36,721 bases of DNA, from positions 1 through 36,721 of the forward strand of contig CAJUDH010000026.1 of assembly GCA_910584845.1 (NCBI GenBank), given 5' to 3'. The notes under the pieces were generated by a model. That model searched no databases, was not told where the DNA came from, and worked only from the letters and a program-made list of their open reading frames with translations. The DNA is from an uncultured Lachnospiraceae bacterium (GTDB lineage Bacteria; Bacillota; Clostridia; Lachnospirales; Lachnospiraceae). Both the position numbers and the translations under genes were made by a program. Numbering within the stretch: the stretch's first letter is position 1; every line of letters begins with the position of its first letter. Below, in pieces: positions 26,276-35,423 of the stretch.

Positions 26276-26695
26276 TTATGGATAGAAACAGGGTAGGGCA
26301 TCCTGCGCCGGTTCCTGCAGGTAGCTCTTTACATGAGCAAATATCTTCTTTGTTTCCGGTAGCATGAACTTCTCGGATTCCCTCTGTAGCAAATACCAGC
26401 TGCGGAGATATTCTAAAACGGTTACTTGCAACAGGTTTCTGACTTCCTGATCTTCACTTACAGCCATATCCTCTAAAAAAGAAAATACCTTTTCTATCTT
26501 AATGTTATCTTGGCGCTCATCCACCAGTAAGTGTCCAATATAGTCACAGAAACAGCGGTCAAAATAGACCGTCTGGCCTCCGGTTTCCTGGCCTTTGAAC
26601 GTATCCTTGATCCATGCTATTTCTTCTGCATAATTTTTGCTTATTTCCGGAAATTCCTTTAATAAATCATTCACGATCCCAAGATAAAAATACAT
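26276..26695 (-). CDS. Small helical array protein (DUF7674-like)
   Basis: 139 residues, almost entirely helical: YFDRCFCDYIGHLLVDERQD and EVRNLLQVTVLEYLRSWYLL. The order (conserved acidic N-terminus, F/Y-rich middle, VTVLEYL) recalls small DUF7674-type proteins often seen near toxin loci; I am not certain. AGAGGGG precedes the ATG. Confidence 0.5.
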   Translation of the reverse strand: MYFYLGIVNDLLKEFPEISKNYAEEIAWIKDTFKGQETGGQTVYFDRCFCDYIGHLLVDERQDNIKIEKVFSFLEDMAVSEDQEVRNLLQVTVLEYLRSWYLLQRESEKFMLPETKKIFAHVKSYLQEPAQDALPCFYP

Positions 26696-26743
26696 ATGGA
26701 TTGCCCCTCTGTTAGAATATACTGTAATTTTTTCCGTGTAAGA

Positions 26744-27229
26744 TTACATCCAATATATTATCCCATGCAAAAAACTTTTCTTTTTATCCTGCTTACTTTT
26801 ATTTCCTTTCAAAATAAGATCCTGCTCCCAGTCTGCCGGAATATCCTGTATCATTCCAAACTTTTTGAGTGTGAATTTTCCCTTTCTGTACTCAAAAACA
26901 ACATCAAACTGCGTATTTACTTCTGTTCCCCAATACTCAAGAATCACATGGGAAGCGTCAATGAAAATAAGCTCCAGGTCAAAAGGAAACCGGCTTTCTC
27001 CACTGTGCAGCCTGTCAAATTTCTGGACGGTATTGTCCAGTTCACAAATATTTCGGGCAATAAAAGCAATAAAAGGTTTCAGGCTTTCAAATTCCTCTTT
27101 ATGTCCCTCTAAATCCACCACAATATCATAATTTTCTTCACTTGAAATATAAACTTCCGAGCCGTTCACAATTTGCAGCTTTTCCGGATTGGTTATGAAT
27201 TTCTCAATGTCATGGTATCGGTTATACAC
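26744..27229 (-). CDS. Hypothetical array protein
   Basis: 161 residues from a GTG start with GAGGGG upstream. The centre is strand-rich (FDLELIFIDASHVILEYWGT, QFDVVFEYRKGKFTLKKFG) and the ending is basic. Similar small proteins with an EYWGxxVNxxFxV motif occur in immunity arrays. No firm family. Confidence 0.55.
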   Translation of the reverse strand: MYNRYHDIEKFITNPEKLQIVNGSEVYISSEENYDIVVDLEGHKEEFESLKPFIAFIARNICELDNTVQKFDRLHSGESRFPFDLELIFIDASHVILEYWGTEVNTQFDVVFEYRKGKFTLKKFGMIQDIPADWEQDLILKGNKSKQDKKKSFLHGIIYWM

Positions 27230-27263
27230 TTTTCACCCCTCAAAATGTTTATAAAATCCCAAA

Positions 27264-28544
27264 TCACATCTTTATCCCATAAGACGCCATATATCCCTTT
27301 AACCTCTCCATATCTTCCAGATAGGAATCCACCTTTGCCAGCGTTTTGAACTCCCTGTCATACAGCACAATCCAGCCCATGCTTCTGGAAACAGAGGACA
27401 CATCCCTTACCGAAAATTCTGTGGCCCGCCCGAACCGGGAAACTACACGCATCTGTTCCCCGTCTACTTCCAACCCGTTTATCTTTCCCATTCGTAAATA
27501 GACAATACCCATCCCCATCACAGCCAGTTCAAGGAAAATGATGGCTGTCCGTTCTGCCATAGTCAGAGCAGAGAAGTCGAGCGCCAGGAAAAGAGCCACT
27601 CCAATCAACAGGAGAAACCACCCAATCCCCGTAAATCCAATCCGGGTAGAGCGTTTCAGGCGGAGGGTGAATTGCTGCGGAAAAACAGAAGGCTTCACCG
27701 ATTCCGGCTCAGGGTTGGCCTTATCTGGGGAATGCCATCCGGCAGGCACATTAACTATGGGAATCTCCCTTTGGAGCAGCCAGAGGAACATCAAATCTGC
27801 GTGTTCCATACTGCCTGCAAACTTAGCTAATACCTGATAATTCTTATCATAGAGTACATTACAGCCATTCCCCGGCCCCAGCACCACTCCGGCAACATCA
27901 TGGATGGAAAACACACGGTCTTTCCGGAGCCGTCTCCGCCATCGGAGGCTGCTGCCCTCCACGATGATCCGGGTTCCCGGTGCAAAGCGGCTATGTATGG
28001 CAAAGTACGCTGGCGGGTTGACAGCGGGAAGTTTTTCCGGAAGCAGGTTGTAGGAATACCCATTCCCACCTGCGTATGCGATATGCCAGGGGCCTCTTTT
28101 CCAGTCTGCATAAGCCAGCAAACTTTTTCTGGTAAGGAAAAAGCCAATCATCCCCAGACCTGCACACAAAAGCAGCAATTCCCATATCTCCCCCCAAAGT
28201 CTGCCCCAATCCGCCGCCGTGAATGGAGCCGGAGAAACGAAAACAGGCAAAAGAGCCATCAGCACTCCCCAGAGGACGCTGGCCGATACCGTACAGACTC
28301 CCACGGTGACATAGGCAGCAGTTTTTGAACGCCGCCCATGGAACAGACGGTAGAACCACCCGATCACCAGCCCCGCAAAAAGCTGGAGCATGATACCGGA
28401 ACTTTCCATCTGGCACAGGGAGCATAACAACATCACCAGGATGCAGACAATCATCCCGATGACACTTCCTAAAATGCCACACAGGATGCTTCCCTGTAAT
28501 TCAGATCCGGATTCATTGTGAGATGTATTGTAATCGATTGACAT
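27264..28544 (-). CDS. Membrane protein with two PH-like repeats
   Basis: 426 residues. Four membrane helices lie in the first 140 residues, then a PH-like domain (about 192-258), then two helices (about 305-350), then a second PH-like domain (about 356-421). The two soluble domains are internal copies: VFSIHDVAGV...NVLYDKNYQVLAKF versus EFSVRDVSSV...IVLYDREFKTLAKV. DUF6560-like membrane proteins have this plan. AGGGGG precedes the ATG. A role as immunity protein against a membrane-acting toxin is inference from context. Confidence 0.65.
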   Translation of the reverse strand: MSIDYNTSHNESGSELQGSILCGILGSVIGMIVCILVMLLCSLCQMESSGIMLQLFAGLVIGWFYRLFHGRRSKTAAYVTVGVCTVSASVLWGVLMALLPVFVSPAPFTAADWGRLWGEIWELLLLCAGLGMIGFFLTRKSLLAYADWKRGPWHIAYAGGNGYSYNLLPEKLPAVNPPAYFAIHSRFAPGTRIIVEGSSLRWRRRLRKDRVFSIHDVAGVVLGPGNGCNVLYDKNYQVLAKFAGSMEHADLMFLWLLQREIPIVNVPAGWHSPDKANPEPESVKPSVFPQQFTLRLKRSTRIGFTGIGWFLLLIGVALFLALDFSALTMAERTAIIFLELAVMGMGIVYLRMGKINGLEVDGEQMRVVSRFGRATEFSVRDVSSVSRSMGWIVLYDREFKTLAKVDSYLEDMERLKGYMASYGIKM

Positions 28545-28628
28545 CTAACAGCCCCCTAGTTGTCTTGCCAGTACACGATGAAAATACCTGCATTATCCTG
28601 CCCCCACCTGCTCCTCAAATATTCCAGT

Positions 28629-29219
28629 TTACATCACACCATGAGATAAAATTTCAAACTCAATCTCATCATCCTGTGAAGCGATTTCCGCAACCAGGTC
28701 AAGGCTCATATAATCTTCTTCCTGTCCGCTTTCAATTCCAGTCAACCCAACCTGGATAAAAATGTTATAATACTTTGTAATTTCATCGCTGTCCAGAGGG
28801 AGATCGTTTTCTTGCCGTTCATTTCCTTTATAGCTTACATTTCTATATTGTCCATTTTTGATATGGTAAGGACGATGATTGTGATCCCGGTAAGTGAAAC
28901 CGTAACTCTCGTACACAACATAATAATTCCCCGTAAAATAGCGGATATCGGGAAAACTGTCAATTTCCGAGGCCAAGTCTTCGCTGTCTTCATCCAGATA
29001 ATTACTGAAAATGATTTCTTCAATCTGCTCCAGCATTTCCTTTCGCCTCCCTGCAAGAAACTGATATACCTCTTGTGGAAAACCATCATCAATAGAAATT
29101 CGGGGCTTTATCTTCAATTCAAAATTCGCATAGTCATTATCTATGTTTTCTTTCTCAAAGACAATCAAGTTTGGTCTTTTTACTTCCTTTTTCTTTTTGA
29201 ACTTATCAAAAATTCCCAT
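28629..29219 (-). CDS. Acidic hypothetical protein of the array
   Basis: 196 residues with AAAGGAG upstream of the ATG. It starts MGIFDKFKKKKEVKRPNL (a basic cap) and is then acidic, with RYFTGNYYVVYESYGFTYRD and an ending DLVAEIASQDDEIEFEIL. Not recognised. Confidence 0.55.
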   Translation of the reverse strand: MGIFDKFKKKKEVKRPNLIVFEKENIDNDYANFELKIKPRISIDDGFPQEVYQFLAGRRKEMLEQIEEIIFSNYLDEDSEDLASEIDSFPDIRYFTGNYYVVYESYGFTYRDHNHRPYHIKNGQYRNVSYKGNERQENDLPLDSDEITKYYNIFIQVGLTGIESGQEEDYMSLDLVAEIASQDDEIEFEILSHGVM

Positions 29220-29250
29220 GATTCAATCTCCTTTGTTTTTAGTATGGTGA

Positions 29251-29928
29251 TTACTTGGGCAAATAACCAGAGCTGCCGCAGGTCTTACAAACCTTTCCCA
29301 CATCCACCTTTAAAAGCGGAAGTTTTTTAAGGAGCAGCCCCTTTCCCTGACAGTCCGGACAGATCATGCAGTCTCCTTCCGGCTTTGGCGGTGTGGAACC
29401 CGGATGTGCTTCACGGTATTTTTGATACTGCTCAAATACCCGTTCCGCATCCCTCTTAAATTCTTCCTGTGTCTTTACGCCGATCCGGTACAGCACTCCC
29501 GTCTGCTCCAGTGTTTTTTCAAAATCTTTATAGCCTTTTGAAAGACGGTTCAGAGGGATTTTTCTCTGCCGCCCATTCTCCTGGATATAGAAAACGTATC
29601 CGCCGCCTGCCCGTTCAACCTGCATCCGGTTCCCCGGTATTTCCGCCCACCGGAACCGATACCCTTCTTTGCGTGAGTAGTGAAAGATCACATTTTCCAT
29701 ATCATATTCCACCCAGACCAGCCCTAAATAAAAAGTACGGTAAATAGCAAAGGCAACAAGGCCGCCAAACATGGGGACCCCTGCCAGAAAGAGCAGCCTT
29801 TCTTCCTGTGTTGCATGGGGATAGAGGAATGTTATGTAAAAGCAGATACCCGTCAGCGGAATGAAGAAAACCGCAAAAACCAGGAATGTAATAATTTTTG
29901 AAAACAGTCCTATGGTACATTTTTTCAT
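29251..29928 (-). CDS. Two-helix membrane protein with C-terminal CxxCxGxG zinc motif
   Basis: 225 residues. Two membrane helices span about 10-35 and 45-68, a PH-like strand region follows (WVEYDMENVIFHYSRKEGYR), and the end carries two DnaJ-like zinc motifs, CPDCQGKG and CKTCGSSG. The ATG overlaps the stop of the broken gene upstream (ATGA), so translation was coupled. Function unknown. Confidence 0.6.
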   Translation of the reverse strand: MKKCTIGLFSKIITFLVFAVFFIPLTGICFYITFLYPHATQEERLLFLAGVPMFGGLVAFAIYRTFYLGLVWVEYDMENVIFHYSRKEGYRFRWAEIPGNRMQVERAGGGYVFYIQENGRQRKIPLNRLSKGYKDFEKTLEQTGVLYRIGVKTQEEFKRDAERVFEQYQKYREAHPGSTPPKPEGDCMICPDCQGKGLLLKKLPLLKVDVGKVCKTCGSSGYLPK

Positions 29929-30288
29929 ATTTGCATCCTTTCACTATTACTTACAGTTTTAGACCGATACGAAAGACGCAATCCTTCAAAAGGTTTTCCA
30001 AGAGAAAAGTCTTTTGGGGCTATAAGAAACTGGATCGTCTCACTTGCCGGGAGCGGCACATCATATTTTTTCATCATTTCCTCTGCCACGTCTATGAAAT
30101 GGACGCATCCGGATCATAGGCAACTGTATCAGGTGCCCATTCGCAGACCATTGTATCATTGTATAAATACTCTCCATCAAAGCACTCACAAGAATCATTT
30201 TTGTGCCGGACTGTGTATAGAGGTTCTGGATCTCTCTTACAATCCCACCCCAAAAGCCTCTATCTAAAAGCTGCCCTATTTTATCCAT
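29925..30288 (-). pseudogene. Array gene broken by two frameshifts
   Basis: Three frames in order make one protein of about 120 residues: MDKIGQLLDRGFWGGIVREI to NLYT (from the ATG at 30288), then VRHKNDSCECFDGEYLYNDT to AYDPDASIS, then FIDVAEEMMKKYDVPLPASE to SNSERMQI ending in TGA at 29925. The first start overlaps the upstream stop by 8 bases and the last stop overlaps the next start as ATGA, as expected for a real operon gene. Frame changes fall near 30205 and 30105. Family unknown. Confidence 0.6.
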
Positions 30289-30934
30289 GTAGTTCAGCCT
30301 CCGTCTTTGTTATTTCTGCTTCTACTTCCGAAAGGGATTTCTGCACTTCCTGATTTTTGATTTTTGGCTGAATACCTTTCAGCAGGGCAAGACACTCCTG
30401 ATTCCGTTGCATTTCTTTCAGCAAGTAGATTTTATGTACCGAAATATAATCATTCAGGGGAATACCACCATATACAAGCATAATGCCGGTATCGTTTTTT
30501 ATCTTGGCCTCACACTGTTCCATCTCTTTCATATAGTCCTCTGCGCTGCCCCCGGACTTCCAGGCTGCATATGCCGTGTTCCACTGTGATACTACTTTCC
30601 GCTGGTGCAGATATACCCAGACGAGATTTATCAGAAACCATGTACCACAGACTGCGGCCATAAAGCCCAGAGTGAATTGCCAGCTTAATGTTACGCCAAC
30701 CCAGCCCAGCCACAGCATCTCCGTCAGTGAAATAAAGAAAAAGAAGATTGTTTTATGATGCCTTTTCAAATTAAACTGGTTGATCTCCACAAGGAAGAAT
30801 ATTAGCGTCGCAAAAGCTATCACTACCAGAAAAGGCCGATACTCCTGATCTTTCTCCGGGTCAAACGCTGTTCCCAATGAAACCATGATGACTCCGATCA
30901 AAAAATTCCTGATAATTTTCCCTTTGTTTTTCAA
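30281..30934 (-). CDS. Four-helix membrane protein of the array
   Basis: 217 residues from a TTG start with AGAGG 9 bases upstream. Hydrophobic helices lie near 8-25, 34-51, 60-78 and 82-109, followed by a cytoplasmic coiled-coil-like tail (EDYMKEMEQCEAKIKNDTG ... VQKSLSEVEAEITKTEAEL). First gene of the minus-strand array. Function unknown. Confidence 0.6.
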   Translation of the reverse strand: MKNKGKIIRNFLIGVIMVSLGTAFDPEKDQEYRPFLVVIAFATLIFFLVEINQFNLKRHHKTIFFFFISLTEMLWLGWVGVTLSWQFTLGFMAAVCGTWFLINLVWVYLHQRKVVSQWNTAYAAWKSGGSAEDYMKEMEQCEAKIKNDTGIMLVYGGIPLNDYISVHKIYLLKEMQRNQECLALLKGIQPKIKNQEVQKSLSEVEAEITKTEAELHG

Positions 30935-31288
30935 GTAATCTTACCTCTTATATTAAATTTTTGCTGTGTCGTTCTACCACAACTCACAGCATATTTCTAG
31001 TTAGCATGTCCAACTTCATCTTATATACTTTCCTAATCTTTGTAACAGCCCCCTTTGCAGCACCATAAAGAAACTACCATGATTCCAACCAGAATCAATC
31101 AATACAAGTCCCTCTTCATCTTTAATCTTTACCTTCGGCTTTCATTTGTCTGGCCCCATTGACCGCATCTCTATCATATCACATAGGAGCAGAGAAAAAA
31201 AGTCCATAGCGGATCTTTGAACAGCCTTTGTAAAGGAACCTCTTTTCCTCTATCGTGATCTCTCGACTGTGGGGATAAGATCAACAGC
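30935..31288. other. Spacer upstream of the immunity array with gene scraps
   Basis: On the minus strand short protein-like pieces appear in different frames (KDEEGLVLIDSGWNHGSFF, then LYGAAKGAVTKIRKVYKMK) without starts, probably one decayed small gene at about 31000-31130. No strong promoter for the array is evident. Confidence 0.3.
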
Positions 31289-31318
31289 AAAAAATGCAGG
31301 AGGCGCAATGCCTCCCGC
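31289..31318 (-). terminator. Intrinsic terminator, minus strand
   Basis: GCGGGAGGC (31318-31310 on the minus strand) pairs with GCCTCCTGC (31304-31296) with one wobble over a 5-base loop, then ATTTTTT follows. Suited to ending transcription from the methyltransferase genes or from the remnant upstream. Confidence 0.75.
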
Positions 31319-31659
31319 ACTTGATTGCACATGGATTGTGCATTCGTCTTCCTGCCCGTTGCTGTCCCGCACGGTGATCTTCCCATCCCGCATACGCAGG
31401 CTGTCAGACCTGCCCTCCTCATCAATCTATCATTAGCCATTGCATTAGTGGGAACCACTTTTGCCTTTTCTCCCTCATACATAATTGCCAATGGTTGGCT
31501 AATCTCTGGCGTTCCACCAATCACAACTACAGATGACTCATCACTGAGATCCTCCTGCGCCATTTCCTTTTTGATATAATTTTTATAGTCATCTTCTTTT
31601 CCGCTTCCCCATGCAACCTTTACAATCAAGAAAAAAGTGTTAAGACAAAACTCTGTCAT
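31319..31659 (-). pseudogene. Remnant reading frame downstream of the R-M operon
   Basis: From an ATG at 31659 about 75 codons read protein-like (WGSGKEDDYKNYIKKEMAQE, VVVIGGTPEISQPLAIMYEG, VVPTNAMANDRL). A second frame then reads RSDSLRMRDGKITVRDSNGQ and EDECTIHVQSSAGG before the terminator. The two look like pieces of one or two broken genes. The frame nominally stays open to 31174 across the terminator hairpin. Family unknown. Confidence 0.35.
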
Positions 31660-31687
31660 ACCACTTCCATTTCCTATAAATTACTAT

Positions 31688-32827
31688 TTACTTCCATTCG
31701 CAGGATAAATATTCCCCACCGCCGTTCCATACTAGTGCTGAAGATATTCCTCCGCTTTCTCCATTACATACTTTTTTTAATCTTTCTGAAGCATATTTAT
31801 ATACCTTTTTGTTTAATTCAATTCCAATATAGTTTCTTCCAAATTTGTGAGCAACCGCTACTGTTGTGCCGGAACCCATAAAGCAATCTAGCACCAAATC
31901 GTTTTCATTTGTAGCTATTTGCATAATTCTATATATCAGCTGCTCTGGCTTCGGTGTATCAAATACATCTTCATCATATATTTCTAAAGCCAAAAGTTCT
32001 TGCTTGGCCTCTTTGGTTGAACCGGCAAATTCAACATTCCAAAGGGTTTCCGGAACCATACCAAGCTTTGAAACATCCAGTATTTTTTTTAATCTTGGAA
32101 CTCCGTTGCCATCACTTCCGAACCAAATATTATTATTCTTAATCTCTTCTTGCATCCTCTCCTCATTGTAAATCCAACATCTTCCTTTCGGTGGCTTATG
32201 CTTCTTGCCTGTTGGCGAAACAATAGTATAGAACTGAGATTTAACGGCATGTCCAGCTTGGACTGATAATGTAACCGATTGCCAGGACCCTCTAGTATCA
32301 TTGTCCGGATTTTTATATCTATCCAATAACTTTTGAGTTGCAGGCAGTAAATTCCTTTTCTTTTTAAATTTATTTATATCTTTTGCATATACAAGAACAT
32401 ACTCGTGATTGTTAGAAAATATTCTTCTATTTTCCCGTGTATTTCTTTTTTGCCAAACTATTGTAGATACAAAGTTCTCTCTACCGAAAATTTCATCGCA
32501 ACATACTTTTAAATATGCCATTTCGGAGTCATCAATAGATATCCATATACTTCCTTCAGCACTCAAAAACTCTCTTAATTCTATGATAGTTGTGCGCATC
32601 TCTTCTAACCAATCGTCATGATTCTTAGTATCTTTATAAAACTTAAAATCATCACCTCTATTATACGGTGGATCAATATATATCAAGCTAACTTGATGCT
32701 CATATGTATCCTTAATGTCTTTTAATACCTTTTGATTGTCTCCCAGTATTAAAACACGTGGATTTAATATCTTCTTCTCAAGAAACGATTTTTTTGCTAT
32801 TCTCACTGCTAAATTCACCTTCTGCAT
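31688..32827 (-). CDS. Beta-class site-specific DNA methyltransferase (M2)
   Basis: 379-residue amino-methyltransferase. Motif IV DPPY (52-55, IYIDPPYNRGDDF) precedes the SAM-binding motif I FMGSGTT (316-322), which is the beta-class order, as in type III Mod and many type II enzymes. DPPY favours N6-adenine as target; N4-cytosine cannot be excluded. It should protect one strand of an asymmetric recognition site. Its start overlaps the end of the other methyltransferase gene by 13 bases. Last gene of the C-R-M-M operon. Confidence 0.88.
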   Translation of the reverse strand: MQKVNLAVRIAKKSFLEKKILNPRVLILGDNQKVLKDIKDTYEHQVSLIYIDPPYNRGDDFKFYKDTKNHDDWLEEMRTTIIELREFLSAEGSIWISIDDSEMAYLKVCCDEIFGRENFVSTIVWQKRNTRENRRIFSNNHEYVLVYAKDINKFKKKRNLLPATQKLLDRYKNPDNDTRGSWQSVTLSVQAGHAVKSQFYTIVSPTGKKHKPPKGRCWIYNEERMQEEIKNNNIWFGSDGNGVPRLKKILDVSKLGMVPETLWNVEFAGSTKEAKQELLALEIYDEDVFDTPKPEQLIYRIMQIATNENDLVLDCFMGSGTTVAVAHKFGRNYIGIELNKKVYKYASERLKKVCNGESGGISSALVWNGGGEYLSCEWK

Positions 32828-34149
32828 ATAACTAATCTTTCTGCTTCGTAGTTAATTTCGTAATTATTATCCTGCCTATTAAACCTACTATGCATAAACT
32901 GTCCCGGTGATACTACCGACACATTTTTGTAATACTTCTGAGCAATACTTATAATATCTTCAATTGAAAGCAATCTCGGTGTAGCTCCACTATTTGCATC
33001 AAATGGAGAATATGAAAGTACAATTGAAGCTCGAGCTTTGCTTGCATACATGAATAAATCGTCAAATGCCCGTGGCGCTTTGCTCTTAATACAAAAAGGA
33101 GATTGGTGTCTATCGTTTCGATAAATTGCTCTACTTAATCCACCTTTCCCATTAGGAAATGTAGTCGATATTTGTGGATTATCGTGCAAGCAAATAGTCT
33201 CAAGAATATGATAATAACGGCTATAATGGTATCGCGTATAAGGCGGATCGGCATAAATAACCTCTACATGACCAGGCTGCAATCTTTTCAAAACTTCTAT
33301 ATAGTCATCACAGATTATTTCAAAATCATGCGTATTTCGCGGTAATTCTATATAGTATTGCATCCATTTTTCAAATTGTTCAAAAACATCTAATTCTCTA
33401 TCAGACAAAATTTTTTTTGCCAGATTCTTTTTTAAAGAACCATCTTTATTTCTTACTTTTAATGGCTGAGCAAATTGCTTTCCAATAGTATTTACCACGT
33501 CAGTTGTAGCACCCATAAGTGCTGCCAACATTGCATTCTTAACCCTTTCATTTTGTGCAAAGGCATATGAAGAAATTGCATCAATATCAATAGCTTGTTT
33601 AAAAGAAAAGTACAATCCTCCATAATAACGCGTGATAATTGAATCCAAAGATTGTAAATCTATTCCCTTGGTGTCTTTAACCATAGCAAAAGCTTTTTCA
33701 AGAGAAGGGGAAAGATCCGTTTCACTATAAGGCAGATTATTTAAGTAGGCATACAAAGATCCTTTTTCAATAACCTCATAGATTGGCTCCAACTCCCTGG
33801 ATAATAATGAGTCTCTACACTCGTCCTCATAAACAAGAATAGGCTTGTAAACTATCAAGTTGGTTCTTCTTGGTTCGGATTCTTTTATTCTGGCTATAAT
33901 TCTTTTATAATCGAAATCTTTTGGCAATCCCAACAAACGTGCTTCACAGTACACTTTTGAATAGTTTTGAATATCTACTGCTAATACGTCATACTGTTTA
34001 AGCAAATACTCAGATACTACTCCTGAGCCACAAAACAAATCACATATTCTTCCATTTCCATGGGTAAGCTCATCTATATATTTCTTGATTGGAGTTAACA
34101 TACGAGCTTTACTGCCTAGATAATGGACTGTCTTAACACTTGTATCCAT
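32815..34149 (-). CDS. Alpha-class (D12-like) adenine methyltransferase (M1)
   Basis: 444-residue DNA adenine methyltransferase. The N-terminal motif X (VHYLGSKARM, 8-17) and motif I (DLFCGSG, 37-43) precede motif IV ADPPY (300-304, followed by TRYHYSRYYHILETI): alpha-class order. A large insert between them (about 75-280) probably holds the target recognition domain. The ATG lies 2 bases after the endonuclease stop. Together with the beta-class enzyme it should modify both strands of an asymmetric site. Confidence 0.88.
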   Translation of the reverse strand: MDTSVKTVHYLGSKARMLTPIKKYIDELTHGNGRICDLFCGSGVVSEYLLKQYDVLAVDIQNYSKVYCEARLLGLPKDFDYKRIIARIKESEPRRTNLIVYKPILVYEDECRDSLLSRELEPIYEVIEKGSLYAYLNNLPYSETDLSPSLEKAFAMVKDTKGIDLQSLDSIITRYYGGLYFSFKQAIDIDAISSYAFAQNERVKNAMLAALMGATTDVVNTIGKQFAQPLKVRNKDGSLKKNLAKKILSDRELDVFEQFEKWMQYYIELPRNTHDFEIICDDYIEVLKRLQPGHVEVIYADPPYTRYHYSRYYHILETICLHDNPQISTTFPNGKGGLSRAIYRNDRHQSPFCIKSKAPRAFDDLFMYASKARASIVLSYSPFDANSGATPRLLSIEDIISIAQKYYKNVSVVSPGQFMHSRFNRQDNNYEINYEAERLVICRR

Positions 34150-34151
34150 AT

Positions 34152-35408
34152 TTAAACTTTCCAGAGCCCAAGGCTTGGAGTGCTTGGTTTAATGGTGCTT
34201 ACATCTGTGATAAATCTAGCAATGCCAGACACACCATTGGCTCTTTTCCATAATTTTACAAAACTATCTACTTCGAAGTATCTTGAATCTCCCGGCATCA
34301 GTAATTCATAAAGGAACGATCTTGTAGATGCCTCCGAGAAAACAACATAAGGTCTGTTCGTTCCGCTCGGATAAGGAAGTCCACTAGCCGCACTTATTTC
34401 AAACCGCCAATTGTGGCTAGCTACCGAAACACTTGGTCTTGATTCTGTAGCCCCCAATGTCCCTGCTGAATCAACGTTCTTCAGAAGAATCCTATAGGTA
34501 CCACTAGTACCCCGAGGCGTAGCTCCAAAATAGTTTTGAAAAGATGCTTTATCAAAATTAATCTGCTTCCATCTAGTGCTTGCTTTTGGAATTTCAGCCA
34601 CCAAAATTCTGTCTGTAGTAGAAACTGTCCAAACTGGGCTAATTGTTGGTGCAACTACTACTGGTTCTACGGTAGGAATCGGTGTTGCTATTATGGCTGA
34701 TGACTTTTTAGGTTTAGTCTTTCTAAGCATAGACACAGTAACAGGCTTGCGTACAGATGTAGTTTGGGGCTGGGTTTTATACAACGCCAATAGTGAAGAA
34801 TCCGGAGCAACCATCTTTCCTGCCGAAGATTTAGGTGCCGAAAATGATTTTGCTTTTTTTGCAGCACTTAGATTAACGGCATGATCAATAATCGGATCAT
34901 TAATATCAAATATAAGATTATTATTGATCGAATAATCTAACCAATCCTGCCAGTCAATTTTAAGCTTTGTGAAGTCTGTATTATGTAACTCATTATATGA
35001 ATACATTTCGATGTTATGATACAACCCACGCTCAGTCAAATTGCCCGATCCAATAATAGACAGGCCACCTGCCGTTGTTTCAAACCAAGTAATCTTAGGA
35101 TGAAATAAATACTTTTTTGAATCATGAACATAACCGTATACAGTTAAATTATGGTAAAGTTTGCAATATGCTCTTAACCTTGTAACCGCCTTCGGATCAG
35201 TAATTGAATCAGTACCGACAACCAACTCATACTTATGAGTTTTAATGTAATCGCTAAAGTCTGGATCACCCAAAAACAAATCAATTCCATTCTCTTCTGC
35301 AAATGCAAAAGCTCCAGCTCCGTCTTGCCCCTTATTACATGCGTCAATCAGCGCTTCTCCAAGCCTCATACTTGCTGCATAGGTGGGGTCTTGAATCATC
35401 AATTTCAT
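34152..35408 (-). CDS. PLD-family restriction endonuclease, BfiI/NgoFVII-like
   Basis: 418 residues. The N-terminal phospholipase D-like nuclease domain has FHPKITWF (His103, Lys105) followed by GSGNLTERG (Ser121, Asn123), the single HKD-type motif used by metal-independent enzymes such as BfiI, which work as dimers. A Pro/Thr/Ser/Ala-rich linker spans about 205-280. The C-terminal ~130 residues (TRWKQINFDKASFQNYFG, then a strand-rich region) match the plan of a B3-like DNA-binding domain. GGAGGT lies 6 bases before the ATG. It sits between the controller gene and two methyltransferases, with a controller-box promoter directly upstream. Confidence 0.8.
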   Translation of the reverse strand: MKLMIQDPTYAASMRLGEALIDACNKGQDGAGAFAFAEENGIDLFLGDPDFSDYIKTHKYELVVGTDSITDPKAVTRLRAYCKLYHNLTVYGYVHDSKKYLFHPKITWFETTAGGLSIIGSGNLTERGLYHNIEMYSYNELHNTDFTKLKIDWQDWLDYSINNNLIFDINDPIIDHAVNLSAAKKAKSFSAPKSSAGKMVAPDSSLLALYKTQPQTTSVRKPVTVSMLRKTKPKKSSAIIATPIPTVEPVVVAPTISPVWTVSTTDRILVAEIPKASTRWKQINFDKASFQNYFGATPRGTSGTYRILLKNVDSAGTLGATESRPSVSVASHNWRFEISAASGLPYPSGTNRPYVVFSEASTRSFLYELLMPGDSRYFEVDSFVKLWKRANGVSGIARFITDVSTIKPSTPSLGLWKV

Positions 35409-35423
35409 GTCTGTACCTCCATA

